Source: Glaciecola nitratireducens FR1064 (GTDB lineage Bacteria > Pseudomonadota > Gammaproteobacteria > Enterobacterales > Alteromonadaceae). From it: 64,000 bases of DNA. The stretch spans positions 2,108,001 to 2,172,000 of the forward strand of contig NC_016041.1 in the NCBI RefSeq assembly GCF_000226565.1, read 5' to 3'. Positions 9,193-18,754 of this stretch are shown here, piece after piece. Below the pieces are notes generated by a model. It was not told the DNA's origin. It did not search any database and saw only the letters and a list, made by a program, of their open reading frames with translations. The position numbers and the translations under genes were made by a program. The first letter of the stretch is position 1; each line of letters opens with the position of its first letter.

Positions 9193-12100
9193 CTAACCAT
9201 TATCAGGCAAAGGCTGCGTTAACATTGTTTTATCCTTGCGCTTAAAGACCCGCTTAAAGTCGTCGAGTATCATGTACAAAGCTGGGATAAGCAGTAGCGT
9301 AATGACCGTAGCGAAAAGAATACCGAAGGCGAGTGAGATAGCCATTGGAATAACAACCTGAGCTTGTAAGCTACGTTCAAAAACAATGGGCATGAGTCCC
9401 ATAAACGTCGTAAGTGAAGTAAGTATGATTGCTCTGAAACGCTCACTGCCTGACTTCAAAACGGCCTCAATTAAGGTGCGCCCCTCTGCCCTAGCTCTAT
9501 TTACAAAATCGACCATAATAAGCGAGTCATTTACTACAACACCTGCTAGCGCGATAATTCCGCATATGGATAATACGCTGACTGCTTGACCTAATATAAG
9601 GTGACCAACAATAGCACCTACCATACCAAACGGGATAACTGACATAATAATAATCGGTTGCGAATACGATTTTAATGGAATTGCCATGAGCGCATAAATA
9701 GCGACAAGTGCAAACAAGAAACCTTGGGCCAGAGAGACAATCGCCTCAGACTCATCTTTTGAGTTTCCTTGTAGTCGAAAATCAACGGCCGGATAACGTT
9801 CCAACATTTCAGGAATGACCTTCGTTTGTACGTCAATTAATAAGTCTCGCGTATCAACAACATCTGCATTCACTTTAGCCGTTACCGATACAGAGCGGTT
9901 ACCATCAACACGAATGATGTTGGCATAGCCTTGACCTAGTTCTATATCAGCCACTTCACTAAACGGTATGTCGTCCCCATTGGGCGCACGAACTCTCATT
10001 GTTTCAAGGTTGCCTATCGAGTTTCTTTCGTCTTTGGGATAACGAACCATGACCTTTATTTCTTCATCATCTCGCTGTATACGCTGAGCTTCGGCGCCGT
10101 AAAACCCATAGCGCACCTGTTGCGCAAGCTGCGACAACGATAAACCAAGAGACTCGGCCTCCGGCTTAAGGGCTAATTTGATTTCGTCGCTTCCGCCGCT
10201 GAACGAATCATTGACCTCAGTGATGCCTGCGTAGGAACCTAAATAGCTGCGCAGTTCTTTTGAAATATTTTCAAGTTGGGAAATATTATCAGATCGAAAC
10301 TCAAAGCTCAGGCCGTTGCCGCCGCCAGGACCTCCTGGACTGCCAATGTTGAAGTTCTTAACCCCCGGGATTTCAGGCAAATACTCCCGCCAAATGTCCT
10401 GTATTTGAACATCTGTTAGTTCCCGCGTCTCGCCTTTGGTTAATTCAACAAACACTGAGCCACCCAAAGTACCATTATCAAATGCGATAACATGTTTGAC
10501 CGCCTTAGTGCCTGTTTCATCAGCAACTTCATCGTCCATCTTATACATTGCATCTAGCATCGCGTTGATGGCCTGGTCACGTTGCCCTAGCGACGACCCG
10601 GGCTCAAGCTCTACACTTGCCTGCATGAAGTCTGAAGGAATAGTAGGGAAAAACTGCCACCGCACTAAACCACTTGCAAACAAACCGATCGTAATAATCA
10701 ACAGGCCAATAAAGCTGGCTAACGTGGTATACCTGTATTGCACTGCCTTTTTCAGAAATGGGATATACTTATTTTCAATAAAACTTTTAATACCAATACT
10801 AAATATATCTCTAAATTTTTGGAATTTCGTCGCCTTGCTAGGATCGTAAGGCTTTAATTTCATATGTACCAAATGCGCAGGCAATATTAATTTTGATTCA
10901 ATCAAAGAAAATATTAAGCACATAATGACGACGATACCAATCGTCTTCCAAATAACACCAAACGTGCCGCTCACCATTAACATAGGCGAAAATGCTGCAA
11001 TGGTAGTTAACACACCAAAGGTTGCAGGCATCGCAACTCTTTTCACACCCCTGATAATGGCGTCTGTGCTGTGACCTTTTTTATCTATTTCTGAATACGC
11101 AGATTCGCCCATAATAATGGCATCATCTACCACGATCCCTAAAACGAGAATAAATCCAAATAGACTCAACATATTAATTGAAACATCTATTTGCGACGCA
11201 GGCATGAACATCAGTGTACCGAGGAAGCAAACCGGTAAGCCTACAATTACCCAAAAAGCGAGTTTTACTCTCAAAAATAGTGAGAGCACAATAAACACAA
11301 GTAAGGCACCAAAGCCCATATTTTTAAGCATCATGCTTAAGCGGTCCGCTAAATAAAACGAACTATCGCCCCAAGTATCAGCGCTTAAATTAGCCGGCAT
11401 GGTTTTGCGCTTTTCGTCTAAATATGAATTTACTGACTTGGAAATTTGCAATGCGTTTTGATCACCAACCGCTCTAACGCGGATGCTAACAGCAGGCTTC
11501 CCATCGAATAATGCAAATTGTCTATCTTCAATAAAGCCATCATTAATAGTAGCAATATCGCCAAGAAGCAGGCGCGTACCATCTTCACGCGAAACCAAAA
11601 CGATTTTTGCAAAATCCCAAGCGTTATAAGCTTGACCATTAGCGCGGAGTAAAATATCACCATTTTCAGAACGGATCGAACCACCCGGTAAATCGATGGA
11701 CGACTGTCGAATTGCCGTTACCAACTCGTTGAATGTTAGGTTGTATTCCTGCAGTTTACGTTCAGATATTTCAACCGAAATTTCATAGTCACGAGAGCCC
11801 ACAACCGAGACATCAGAGATTCCGCCTAAATTGGCAATATCGTCGCGAATACCCTGTGCATACTCCTTCAGTTCACGTTCAGTTGTTTCACCATAAACTG
11901 AGACCCACAGCACGTCCTGAGGGAATTTAATACGATATACCACTGGCTTTTCAGTGTTACCAGGGAAGCTTGGAATTGCATCTACTTGCACCTTAACTTC
12001 ATCTAATAAGTTTTGAACGTCATACCCATCTTCAACCTCGATACTAATTGAGCCAACGCCTTCTCGTGCTGTTGAGGTCATTTTTTTAATGCCTTCAAGG

Positions 12101-12357
12101 TCTTTTATCGCCTCCTCAAGTTTGAGGATAACTCCCTCCTCTACTTCCTGAGGTGCTGCACCTAAGTACGGTACTTGGACTGAAATAACGTTGACTTCAA
12201 ACGTAGGGAATACTTGCTTTTGAACTCTAATAATGCCAAAAATTCCACCGAGAATAATGACAAACATCAGTAAATTAGCAGCAACACTGTTGCGCGCAAA
12301 CCAAGCAATGATGCCTTTCTCGGTATCAATATGTTCTTCTTCGTATTGCTTACTCAT
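9193..12357 (-). CDS. RND efflux transporter permease (AcrB/MexB-like superfamily)
   Basis: This inner-membrane proton-driven pump subunit has 1054 residues, the usual RND length. The first membrane segment lies near residues 20-45 (NSVAANLLMFVIILGG), and the two large periplasmic porter loops follow segments 1 and 7. The typical ILGIVVDDAIIMGESAY motif sits in the middle segments, with two Asp in segment 4. The second half repeats the layout with GVVVNDSLIMVDFVNRAR. GSPGGPGGGNG in the second periplasmic loop is a glycine patch. The ATG overlaps the stop of the adaptor gene by one base (TAATG). No outer-membrane TolC-like factor lies nearby, so it probably uses one encoded elsewhere. The substrate is unknown. 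Confidence 0.92.
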   Translation of the reverse strand: MSKQYEEEHIDTEKGIIAWFARNSVAANLLMFVIILGGIFGIIRVQKQVFPTFEVNVISVQVPYLGAAPQEVEEGVILKLEEAIKDLEGIKKMTSTAREGVGSISIEVEDGYDVQNLLDEVKVQVDAIPSFPGNTEKPVVYRIKFPQDVLWVSVYGETTERELKEYAQGIRDDIANLGGISDVSVVGSRDYEISVEISERKLQEYNLTFNELVTAIRQSSIDLPGGSIRSENGDILLRANGQAYNAWDFAKIVLVSREDGTRLLLGDIATINDGFIEDRQFALFDGKPAVSIRVRAVGDQNALQISKSVNSYLDEKRKTMPANLSADTWGDSSFYLADRLSMMLKNMGFGALLVFIVLSLFLRVKLAFWVIVGLPVCFLGTLMFMPASQIDVSINMLSLFGFILVLGIVVDDAIIMGESAYSEIDKKGHSTDAIIRGVKRVAMPATFGVLTTIAAFSPMLMVSGTFGVIWKTIGIVVIMCLIFSLIESKLILPAHLVHMKLKPYDPSKATKFQKFRDIFSIGIKSFIENKYIPFLKKAVQYRYTTLASFIGLLIITIGLFASGLVRWQFFPTIPSDFMQASVELEPGSSLGQRDQAINAMLDAMYKMDDEVADETGTKAVKHVIAFDNGTLGGSVFVELTKGETRELTDVQIQDIWREYLPEIPGVKNFNIGSPGGPGGGNGLSFEFRSDNISQLENISKELRSYLGSYAGITEVNDSFSGGSDEIKLALKPEAESLGLSLSQLAQQVRYGFYGAEAQRIQRDDEEIKVMVRYPKDERNSIGNLETMRVRAPNGDDIPFSEVADIELGQGYANIIRVDGNRSVSVTAKVNADVVDTRDLLIDVQTKVIPEMLERYPAVDFRLQGNSKDESEAIVSLAQGFLFALVAIYALMAIPLKSYSQPIIIMSVIPFGMVGAIVGHLILGQAVSVLSICGIIALAGVVVNDSLIMVDFVNRARAEGRTLIEAVLKSGSERFRAIILTSLTTFMGLMPIVFERSLQAQVVIPMAISLAFGILFATVITLLLIPALYMILDDFKRVFKRKDKTMLTQPLPDNG

Positions 12358-13565
12358 TATTTGACCTCAATAGCATTATCGTTTTGCACCGTTTCTGGCT
12401 GACTTGGTGGTTTCTCTTCATCACCCAAAAATCTAACTGGCATTCCTTCATAAGGGTTAGGCACAGCACTCATCACGACTTGTTCCTGCGGGTCCAAACC
12501 GTCACTAATGTATACAAAATTTTCATCTGCTCTTTGTACTGTTACAAAGTTTATTTTGATTTGTTTGTCTTCACCGACAGTTAATATTGTGCCGTCTAAA
12601 CGTAAAACATTGCGCGGTAAAACAACAATGTTCGCAGCTGTTATTCCGGTAATAGTTGCATTGACAAAACGTCCAAAACGCAAGGGCATGCCTTTTTGCG
12701 ATGTCGACGCGTTTAACTGATATGGGTCTTTCACCTCAACGACGCCATAGATAACTCGACTTTTGCTGTCTAACACAGCCTCGTCACGAACCAGAACCCC
12801 TTGCCATTTTATGGTTTTTCCTGCGACATCTGAACTCAATGTGACTTGAGGATTAACTGCGTTCAAATCGGCTAAAAAAGCGATATCATCATCGGTTAAA
12901 GGTAATCTCACTTCTGCCACGTCGGTTGAAAACACCTCACCCAGCTGCGAGCCTATCGTCACGAACTGACCTAAGTCGACGTTACGTGTTTTGACTAAAC
13001 CATCGAACGGCGCTCTTATTTTTGTTCTTTCGAAATTGCGCTGTGCTCGCTGCAAATTTGCCTGCGCTGCTTTTACTGAAGCTTCTTCGCGAGCTAACTG
13101 AGGTTTTCGGAGTCCCAATTCAGGCGCAGGTCCTTTGTTAAATGAACGCCACTCTTCTGCTGCGACTTTTCCGCGTGCCTTTTCTTCATCAAATGACGCT
13201 TGTGCTCGCGCCAATTCTGCTTCAGCAAGTAACAAATCAGTCTGATAGTCAGAAGTTTCTAACTCTACCAGCACATCGCCTTTCTTGAAAAAACCGCCTT
13301 CGATATAGTTGTCAGCAATCGCTATTACCCGCCCACTAACCTGTGTGCTCAGCATCGTTTTATTTTTTGCCTGCACTGAGCCTTGCGAATAAACTAAGAA
13401 ATCAACATTTTCTAACTCGATTGGTTTGGCATCAACCAAAAAGTCACGCGTGATCACCTCTTCTTTCTCAGGCTTTTGTTTCATACTGATTAACACAAAC
13501 ATCACGATGATTGCGCCAACTAAAATCAATATAGGTATACCTGCTTTTTTAAAACCGCTTGCCAT
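12357..13565 (-). CDS. RND efflux periplasmic adaptor (membrane fusion protein)
   Basis: This HlyD/AcrA-type adaptor of 402 residues links the RND pump to an outer-membrane channel. It has one N-terminal membrane anchor (IPILILVGAIIVMFVLI). A lipoyl/barrel-sandwich half motif follows (VSGRVIAI...GDVLVELETSDY), then an alpha-helical hairpin rich in Ala/Arg/Glu, the second lipoyl half (RAPFDGLVKTRNVDLGQFV), and beta-barrel and membrane-proximal domains. A longer frame starts at 13619, but the ATG at 13565 has CAGGGA at ideal spacing, so I use that. It is the promoter-proximal gene of a two-gene operon with the permease. Confidence 0.9.
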   Translation of the reverse strand: MASGFKKAGIPILILVGAIIVMFVLISMKQKPEKEEVITRDFLVDAKPIELENVDFLVYSQGSVQAKNKTMLSTQVSGRVIAIADNYIEGGFFKKGDVLVELETSDYQTDLLLAEAELARAQASFDEEKARGKVAAEEWRSFNKGPAPELGLRKPQLAREEASVKAAQANLQRAQRNFERTKIRAPFDGLVKTRNVDLGQFVTIGSQLGEVFSTDVAEVRLPLTDDDIAFLADLNAVNPQVTLSSDVAGKTIKWQGVLVRDEAVLDSKSRVIYGVVEVKDPYQLNASTSQKGMPLRFGRFVNATITGITAANIVVLPRNVLRLDGTILTVGEDKQIKINFVTVQRADENFVYISDGLDPQEQVVMSAVPNPYEGMPVRFLGDEEKPPSQPETVQNDNAIEVK

Positions 13566-13729
13566 TGAAAAAATCCCTGTGAATGTAATGAAAATATGGA
13601 CCTTGCGCATTGTACGCAAATTTCAGCGTAAACGTTGTTTTACATCACTTTAAAATTGTTAATAGATGTGTCTATTGCAAAGCATAATTTAAACGTTGAT
13701 AGCCTGTCCGCTGCCGCCTGCAAAAAACA

Positions 13730-14197
13730 CTATAAATCAAATGTTTCAATGTACGTCCTCTGGATAAGCATTGCATCGTTGCTCGCACGATGGCGCTGTA
13801 TATTTATCCGTCTCAATATAGATGCCTTTGCTTCATCCCAAACATCATATTGACCTTCTTTTAAAATCATCTCCAAGGAACTTAATCGAAAACCAATTTC
13901 AATTTGAGCGCGATCATACAGCTTTACCAACCACGGAGAATCAACCACCCAACCGTCGCTATAGGTAGGTTCAGAACGAATAAAATCATTGAGTTCTAAA
14001 CATATCTGAACTCCTGAGATGCCTTTTTGGCTCAACAGCGATTTACTGATGCCGTGCAAATTTTCGGCGGCAATATCCCAATGGCACCAGTCGTCAAAAG
14101 GTTTAATCAGCTTACAATAGCGAGCGCCATCAGAGCGAACAACACCAATTTCGATAGGATAACTTTCAGGTCCAAATCCACTCGCCTCTATATCCAT
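13730..14197 (-). CDS. DEDDh 3'-5' exonuclease-like protein
   Basis: The roughly 155-residue product resembles RNase T / DnaQ-type exonucleases. DIEASGFG holds the first catalytic Asp-Glu pair, and the C-terminal HRASNDA supplies the DEDDh histidine and last Asp. A middle segment with SDGWVVDSPWL fits the Exo II Asp. It probably trims nucleic acid 3' ends in the cytoplasm. The annotated ATG begins right at DIE and would cut the first beta-strand. Upstream in-frame codons read INIPTI, and the only good Shine-Dalgarno (GAGGGAG) lies before ATT/ATA codons at 14213-14221, so the real start may be non-canonical. Confidence 0.72.
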   Translation of the reverse strand: MDIEASGFGPESYPIEIGVVRSDGARYCKLIKPFDDWCHWDIAAENLHGISKSLLSQKGISGVQICLELNDFIRSEPTYSDGWVVDSPWLVKLYDRAQIEIGFRLSSLEMILKEGQYDVWDEAKASILRRINIQRHRASNDAMLIQRTYIETFDL

Positions 14198-14221
14198 AAT
14201 AGTTGGTATGTTTATGGCAAT

Positions 14222-14556
14222 GTCTCCCTCTCATTTAACTCGTTGACACATTATTAACATGAGTATAGAAAATAAATGAAAATTACTCGATACTTTTATT
14301 ATTCAACTTCCTTGTTAAGTCACTGAGGTCTTGTCGCCGCTTTTTGACGAAGTTCCTCGTATTCGGTCGTATATCACTATTGAAAACTATTGAAAAACAA
14401 CTCTCTTCGTGGGAATGTTGCAGACGAAAACTAAATTCATTCAAGCCATTTGTCGCGTGTTTGTTGTAAGCTCAATTTTATACAATACAAAACAAAAAGA
14501 AGTGGCGCGACTTGACCATTTTGAAATCAAACTTAACGGAAGCTGCGATCTAAGTT
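14222..14556. other. Intergenic region before moaE
   Basis: An AT-rich spacer between the divergent exonuclease and moaE genes. It must contain both promoters. No RNA gene was seen, and no convincing structure such as a Moco riboswitch could be made out by eye. Confidence 0.4.
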
Positions 14557-15030
14557 ATGAAAAAACCGACCACATTTATTAGCGTCCAAGAGCAAGATTT
14601 TGATCTGGCTCTCGAGTATACGCAGATCAGGAAGCATTCTGATTCTGACGGCGCGATTGTGACATTTACTGGCTTGGTTAGAGAGCTAACTGAGCGTGGA
14701 AATTTGAAGTATATGACGCTTGAACATTACCCAGGAATGACAGAAAAAAGCCTTATGAATATTTGTGAACAAGCCCGTGAGCGCTGGCCTATAGGCTCTA
14801 TACGCATAATTCACCGAATCGGAAAGCTTCCGCCCGATGAACAAATTGTATTTGTTGGCGTGAGTAGTAAACACAGAAAAGCAGCATTCGCAGCTACCGA
14901 ATTCATGATGGACTTTTTGAAAACACAAGCGCCATTTTGGAAAAAAGAGTTAACTACGGAAGGTGAATTTTGGGTCGACGCAAAATCATCAGACAAACAT
15001 AAAGCCAACGACTGGTTAACGTCAAATTAG
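14557..15030 (+). CDS. moaE: Molybdopterin synthase catalytic subunit
   Basis: This 157-residue protein carries out the sulfur transfer from thiocarboxylated MoaD to precursor Z (cPMP), giving molybdopterin. It shows GAIVTFTGLVR, LEHYPGMTE and HRIGKL. LKTQAPFWKKE contains the two catalytic lysines K122 and K129, which have the same 7-residue spacing as in the E. coli enzyme (119/126). No moaD or other moa gene is next to it, so the rest of the Moco pathway must be elsewhere. The Shine-Dalgarno is weak. The gene is followed by a strong hairpin facing etfA. Confidence 0.93.
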   Translation: MKKPTTFISVQEQDFDLALEYTQIRKHSDSDGAIVTFTGLVRELTERGNLKYMTLEHYPGMTEKSLMNICEQARERWPIGSIRIIHRIGKLPPDEQIVFVGVSSKHRKAAFAATEFMMDFLKTQAPFWKKELTTEGEFWVDAKSSDKHKANDWLTSN

Positions 15031-15101
15031 CTTAAGTATTGAATTAAGGTTGATACAACAATTTATATAAAAACCGTTTTCAGTACTCTGTATTAAACAA
15101 T

Positions 15102-15137
15102 AAAAAGCCCGTGTGACCATTTGGTCACACGGGCTTT
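15102..15137. terminator. Bidirectional terminator, moaE / etfA
   Basis: A 12-13 bp GC-rich stem (15107-15118 with 15123-15134) with a tight loop has an A-run on the left and a short T-run on the right. It sits between convergent moaE (+) and etfA (-). Confidence 0.88.
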
Positions 15138-15171
15138 AAATACACATCAACTGCGTCTTAACAAAACAGTG

Positions 15172-16098
15172 TTAAAGCGCTGCTTCCAACTGAGGAAGCA
15201 CATCAAACAAATCGCCGACTAAACCGTAATCTGCGACTGAAAAAATGGGAGCTTCTTCATCTTTATTGATTGCCACAATAACTTTACTGTCTTTCATACC
15301 GGCTAAATGCTGTATCGCACCAGAGATACCTACAGCAATATAAAGCTGAGGAGCAACTATTTTACCCGTTTGACCAACCTGCATGTCGTTCGGTACGAAA
15401 CCAGCGTCAACCGCTGCTCGCGATGCACCAATAGCGGCACCTAATTTATCTGCAATGCCATGCAACAGGGCAAAGTTTTCACCATTTTGCATTCCGCGGC
15501 CGCCAGATATAATGACGTCTGCTGCCGTTAATTCAGGACGCTCTGACTCTGTAAGTTCAGCAGAAACAAAGCTCGATTTCTCGGAAGTTTTCACTGTATC
15601 CAAAGTCTCGATTGATGCACTCCCGTCATTCGCCGCAGCGTCGAAAGAAGCCGCGCGAACAGTCACTATTTTTTTAGTGTCAGTCGACTGAACAGTCGCT
15701 ATTGCATTACCCGCATAGATTGGTCTGACGAAGGTGTCTTCCGACTCCACTTTAATAATGTCAGATATTTGTGCAACGTCCAAAAGTGCAGCAACGCGTG
15801 GCATAAAGTTTTTGCCCGTAGTCGTAGCAGCGGCAAATACATGCGTATAATCTGCTGCAAGCTCAACTACAAGGTCCGCAATGTTTTCTGGCAACTGATG
15901 CTCGTAAACAGCATTGTCAGCCAAAATTACTTTGGAAACGCCAGAAATTTTTGCAGCAGCATCAGCAACAGCTGCACAACCAGAACCCGCTACCAATATA
16001 ACGATATCCGATGATGCACCTAATGCAGCATGAACTAACTTGTTAGTTTCTGTTTTTAACGACTCATTATCGTGCTCTGCATATACTAGTACGCTCAT
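15172..16098 (-). CDS. etfA: Electron transfer flavoprotein alpha subunit
   Basis: This 308-residue subunit pairs with EtfB and binds FAD. It carries electrons from acyl-CoA dehydrogenases to ETF-quinone oxidoreductase. The C-terminal FAD-binding half has [53 protein letters not shown] and [20 protein letters not shown], all hallmarks of EtfA. The start overlaps the etfB stop by 4 bases (ATGA), so the pair is co-translated. It probably serves the acyl-CoA dehydrogenase at 4.5-6.3 kb among others. Confidence 0.96.
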   Translation of the reverse strand: MSVLVYAEHDNESLKTETNKLVHAALGASSDIVILVAGSGCAAVADAAAKISGVSKVILADNAVYEHQLPENIADLVVELAADYTHVFAAATTTGKNFMPRVAALLDVAQISDIIKVESEDTFVRPIYAGNAIATVQSTDTKKIVTVRAASFDAAANDGSASIETLDTVKTSEKSSFVSAELTESERPELTAADVIISGGRGMQNGENFALLHGIADKLGAAIGASRAAVDAGFVPNDMQVGQTGKIVAPQLYIAVGISGAIQHLAGMKDSKVIVAINKDEEAPIFSVADYGLVGDLFDVLPQLEAAL

Positions 16099-16853
16099 GA
16101 TATCACCTTCGCTTCATTTCTTAGTTTTTCAATCAACTCTGCAACATCTGCAACTTTCACACCGCCACTACGCTGCGCTGGCGCTTCGACCTTAAGAACG
16201 GTTACTTTAGACGTCATATCGACACCAAAATCTGCAACAGGCTTAACGTCAATCGGCTTACGTTTGGCTTTCATGATGTTAGGTAATGATGCATATCTTG
16301 GTTCATTTAAACGCAAATCGGTTGTTACCACAGCTGGCAGCTGCAGCTTAACGGTTTGTAAACCACCGTCGATTTCGCGCTTCACATTCACCGTACCGTC
16401 CGCTACAACAACTTCTGATGCGAAAGTGCCCTGTGGCATACCAGTCAATGCAGCAAGCATTTGACCCGTTTGGTTGTTATCAGAATCTATTGCCTGCTTA
16501 CCTAGTATAACTAGATCAGGGGATTCAGCTTCGACCACTTTTTGCAATAGCTTTGCAACCTGTAAAGAATCAACAACCACGCCTGCATCCGTTTCAATAT
16601 GAATGCCACGGTCTGCACCTAGCGCTAGACCAGTGCGGATTTGCTCTTGGCAAGCTTTATCGCCAATAGACACGACAACAACTTCTGTTGCTACGCCCTT
16701 TTCTTTCAGACGAATCGCTTCTTCAATAGCAATCTCACAAAAAGGATTAATTGCCATTTTCACGTTATTAAGGTCAACACCCGAGTTATCAGGTTTTACT
16801 CGCACCTTGACGTTGTAGTCTACTGCCCGCTTCACCGGAACTAAAATTTTCAT
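16095..16853 (-). CDS. etfB: Electron transfer flavoprotein beta subunit
   Basis: This 252-residue subunit holds the structural AMP and forms the ETF heterodimer with EtfA. It begins [19 protein letters not shown], as in the family, and contains [16 protein letters not shown] and the [20 protein letters not shown] segment. An in-frame GTG lies two codons upstream, but it is part of the GAGGTG Shine-Dalgarno, so the ATG at 16853 is the start. It is divergent from the ETF-QO gene, with a LiuR-like dyad between them. Confidence 0.96.
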   Translation of the reverse strand: MKILVPVKRAVDYNVKVRVKPDNSGVDLNNVKMAINPFCEIAIEEAIRLKEKGVATEVVVVSIGDKACQEQIRTGLALGADRGIHIETDAGVVVDSLQVAKLLQKVVEAESPDLVILGKQAIDSDNNQTGQMLAALTGMPQGTFASEVVVADGTVNVKREIDGGLQTVKLQLPAVVTTDLRLNEPRYASLPNIMKAKRKPIDVKPVADFGVDMTSKVTVLKVEAPAQRSGGVKVADVAELIEKLRNEAKVIS

Positions 16854-16960
16854 AATCACCTCTATTTAGGGCTTGCGATAAATAAATACTATTCGCTTTC
16901 ATTACACTTTCACGTAAATATAGCAGTCATACTAACTGTTGACGCAAAATTTACTTACAC

Positions 16961-16976
16961 TTTACGTAAACGTCAA
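16961..16976. promoter_or_regulatory. Putative LiuR-type operator between etfBA and etfD
   Basis: The 16-base dyad TTTACGTAAACGTCAA has 7-bp arms that match except for one position and a 2-bp centre. It agrees with the TTTACGT-N2-ACGTAAA-type motif that I recall for LiuR, the MerR-family regulator of branched-chain amino acid and acyl-CoA catabolism in gammaproteobacteria, whose regulon is reported to include etf genes. The match and position are seen in the sequence; the regulator itself is not in this window. Confidence 0.55.
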
Positions 16977-17096
16977 CCTGTATTCACTATAAAATACCAT
17001 TACTTGGTAATTAGATTTTACAATGTTTTGACAAGCTGTAATATTCGTTTAATTAATGTTTTACTATAACTGGTAAGAGTTGTTTAGGAGACGCAC

Positions 17097-18746
17097 GTGG
17101 AAAGAGAAGTGATGGAATTTGATGTTATCGTAGTTGGCGCGGGCCCTTCAGGTCTATCGACAGCTTGTAAACTCAAGCAATTGGCTAATGAAAAAGGCCA
17201 AGAATTAAACGTTTGTGTGCTCGAAAAAGGGTCTGAAGTAGGTGCACATATTCTTTCAGGTGCTGTTTTCGAGACAAAAGCGCTAGATGAATTGTTTCCA
17301 AATTGGGCAGAAATGGGTGCACCTTTAAGCACGAAGGTAACAGAAGACCATATTTATCTGTTAAATAACGAGACGGGTTCAACAAAGCTACCTAATTTTA
17401 TGACCCCAAAAACAATGCACAATACCGGCAATTATATTACGAGTATGGCGAACCTGTGCCGCTGGATGGCAGAGCAAGCGGAACAACTTGGGGTAGAAGT
17501 TTTTCCTGGTTTTACCGCAGCCAATGTCCATTACAATGAAGATGGCAGTGTGGGCGGTGTTATTACCGGTGATATGGGTGTTAGCGAAGCAGGCGAACAG
17601 AAAGACAGCTATATGCCTGGTATGTTGCTTACCGCAAAATATACCGTATTTGCAGAAGGCTGCCGAGGACATTTGGGCAAACAGCTTATGCAGCAGTTTG
17701 ATTTAAATAAAGACGCCTCTCCTCAACATTATGCGATTGGCTTTAAAGAGATCTGGGATATTCCAGCAGAACAGCACCAAGAAGGTTTAGTGGTCCACAC
17801 CGCAGGATGGCCCCTGACCGATACAACGGGCGGAAGCTATTTGTATCATGCAGAAAACAATCAAGTGTTTATCGGTCTGATTGTCGATCTTAATTATTCA
17901 AATCCGCATCTGAGCCCTTTCGACGAATTTCAGCGTCTTAAGCACCACCCTGTTATTGCCGATACCTTAAAAGATGGTAAACGCGTAACTTATGGGGCAA
18001 GAGCAATTGCGAAAGGCGGTTTTCAATCTCTCCCTAAAATGACTTTTCCTGGCGGATTACTGGTGGGTTGTGATGCCGGCACTTTAAATTTCGCAAAAAT
18101 CAAAGGCAATCATACGGCCATGAAATCGGGCATAATAGCCGCTGAAGTTTTATTCGAGCTGTTGTCTGTCGAATCAGTTGAAGTGAAAGATCCGACTGAA
18201 TACACAGAAGCATTCAAGCAGTCTTGGTTATATGACGAATTATATCGTTCGAGAAATTTTGGTGCTGCGATCCATAAATTGGGCAACTTCATTGGAGGCG
18301 CTTACAATACCTTAGATCAGAACTTCTTTGGCGGTAAACTACCGTTTAATATAAGCGATACAAAGCCAGACCACACTTGTTTAAAATTGGCAGCAGATGT
18401 TCCTAAAATTGCTTATCCAAAACCTGATGGCGTGCTTAGTTTTGACAAACTATCATCGGTATTTTTGTCGAATACAAACCATGAAGAAGATCAACCTTGT
18501 CACTTGGTCCTTAAGGACCCATCTATACCAATAACGGTTAATTTACCTAAATATGATGAACCCGCTCAGCGTTATTGCCCAGCAGGTGTATATGAAATAA
18601 TTGAAAGTGATGCTGGCGAGAAGCAATTGCAAATTAATGCGCAAAACTGCGTACATTGTAAAACATGCGATATCAAAGACCCGAATCAAAATATAAACTG
18701 GGTCGTACCTGAGGGTACCGGTGGTCCAAACTATCCTAATATGTAG
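17097..18746 (+). CDS. etfD: Electron transfer flavoprotein-ubiquinone oxidoreductase
   Basis: This membrane-associated flavo-iron-sulfur enzyme of 549 residues moves electrons from reduced ETF into the quinone pool. The FAD-binding VVGAGPSGLS lies near residues 11-20, followed by EKGSEVGAHILSGAV. Middle segments form the ubiquinone-binding domain. The C-terminus carries the [4Fe-4S] ligands C494 (CPAGVYE) and C518, C521 and C524 (NCVHCKTCDIKDP). The GTG start has AGGAG six bases upstream; an ATG five codons later is a weaker choice. It is divergent from etfBA, as expected for a single electron-transfer module. Confidence 0.95.
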   Translation: MEREVMEFDVIVVGAGPSGLSTACKLKQLANEKGQELNVCVLEKGSEVGAHILSGAVFETKALDELFPNWAEMGAPLSTKVTEDHIYLLNNETGSTKLPNFMTPKTMHNTGNYITSMANLCRWMAEQAEQLGVEVFPGFTAANVHYNEDGSVGGVITGDMGVSEAGEQKDSYMPGMLLTAKYTVFAEGCRGHLGKQLMQQFDLNKDASPQHYAIGFKEIWDIPAEQHQEGLVVHTAGWPLTDTTGGSYLYHAENNQVFIGLIVDLNYSNPHLSPFDEFQRLKHHPVIADTLKDGKRVTYGARAIAKGGFQSLPKMTFPGGLLVGCDAGTLNFAKIKGNHTAMKSGIIAAEVLFELLSVESVEVKDPTEYTEAFKQSWLYDELYRSRNFGAAIHKLGNFIGGAYNTLDQNFFGGKLPFNISDTKPDHTCLKLAADVPKIAYPKPDGVLSFDKLSSVFLSNTNHEEDQPCHLVLKDPSIPITVNLPKYDEPAQRYCPAGVYEIIESDAGEKQLQINAQNCVHCKTCDIKDPNQNINWVVPEGTGGPNYPNM

Positions 18747-18754
18747 CGGATAAA

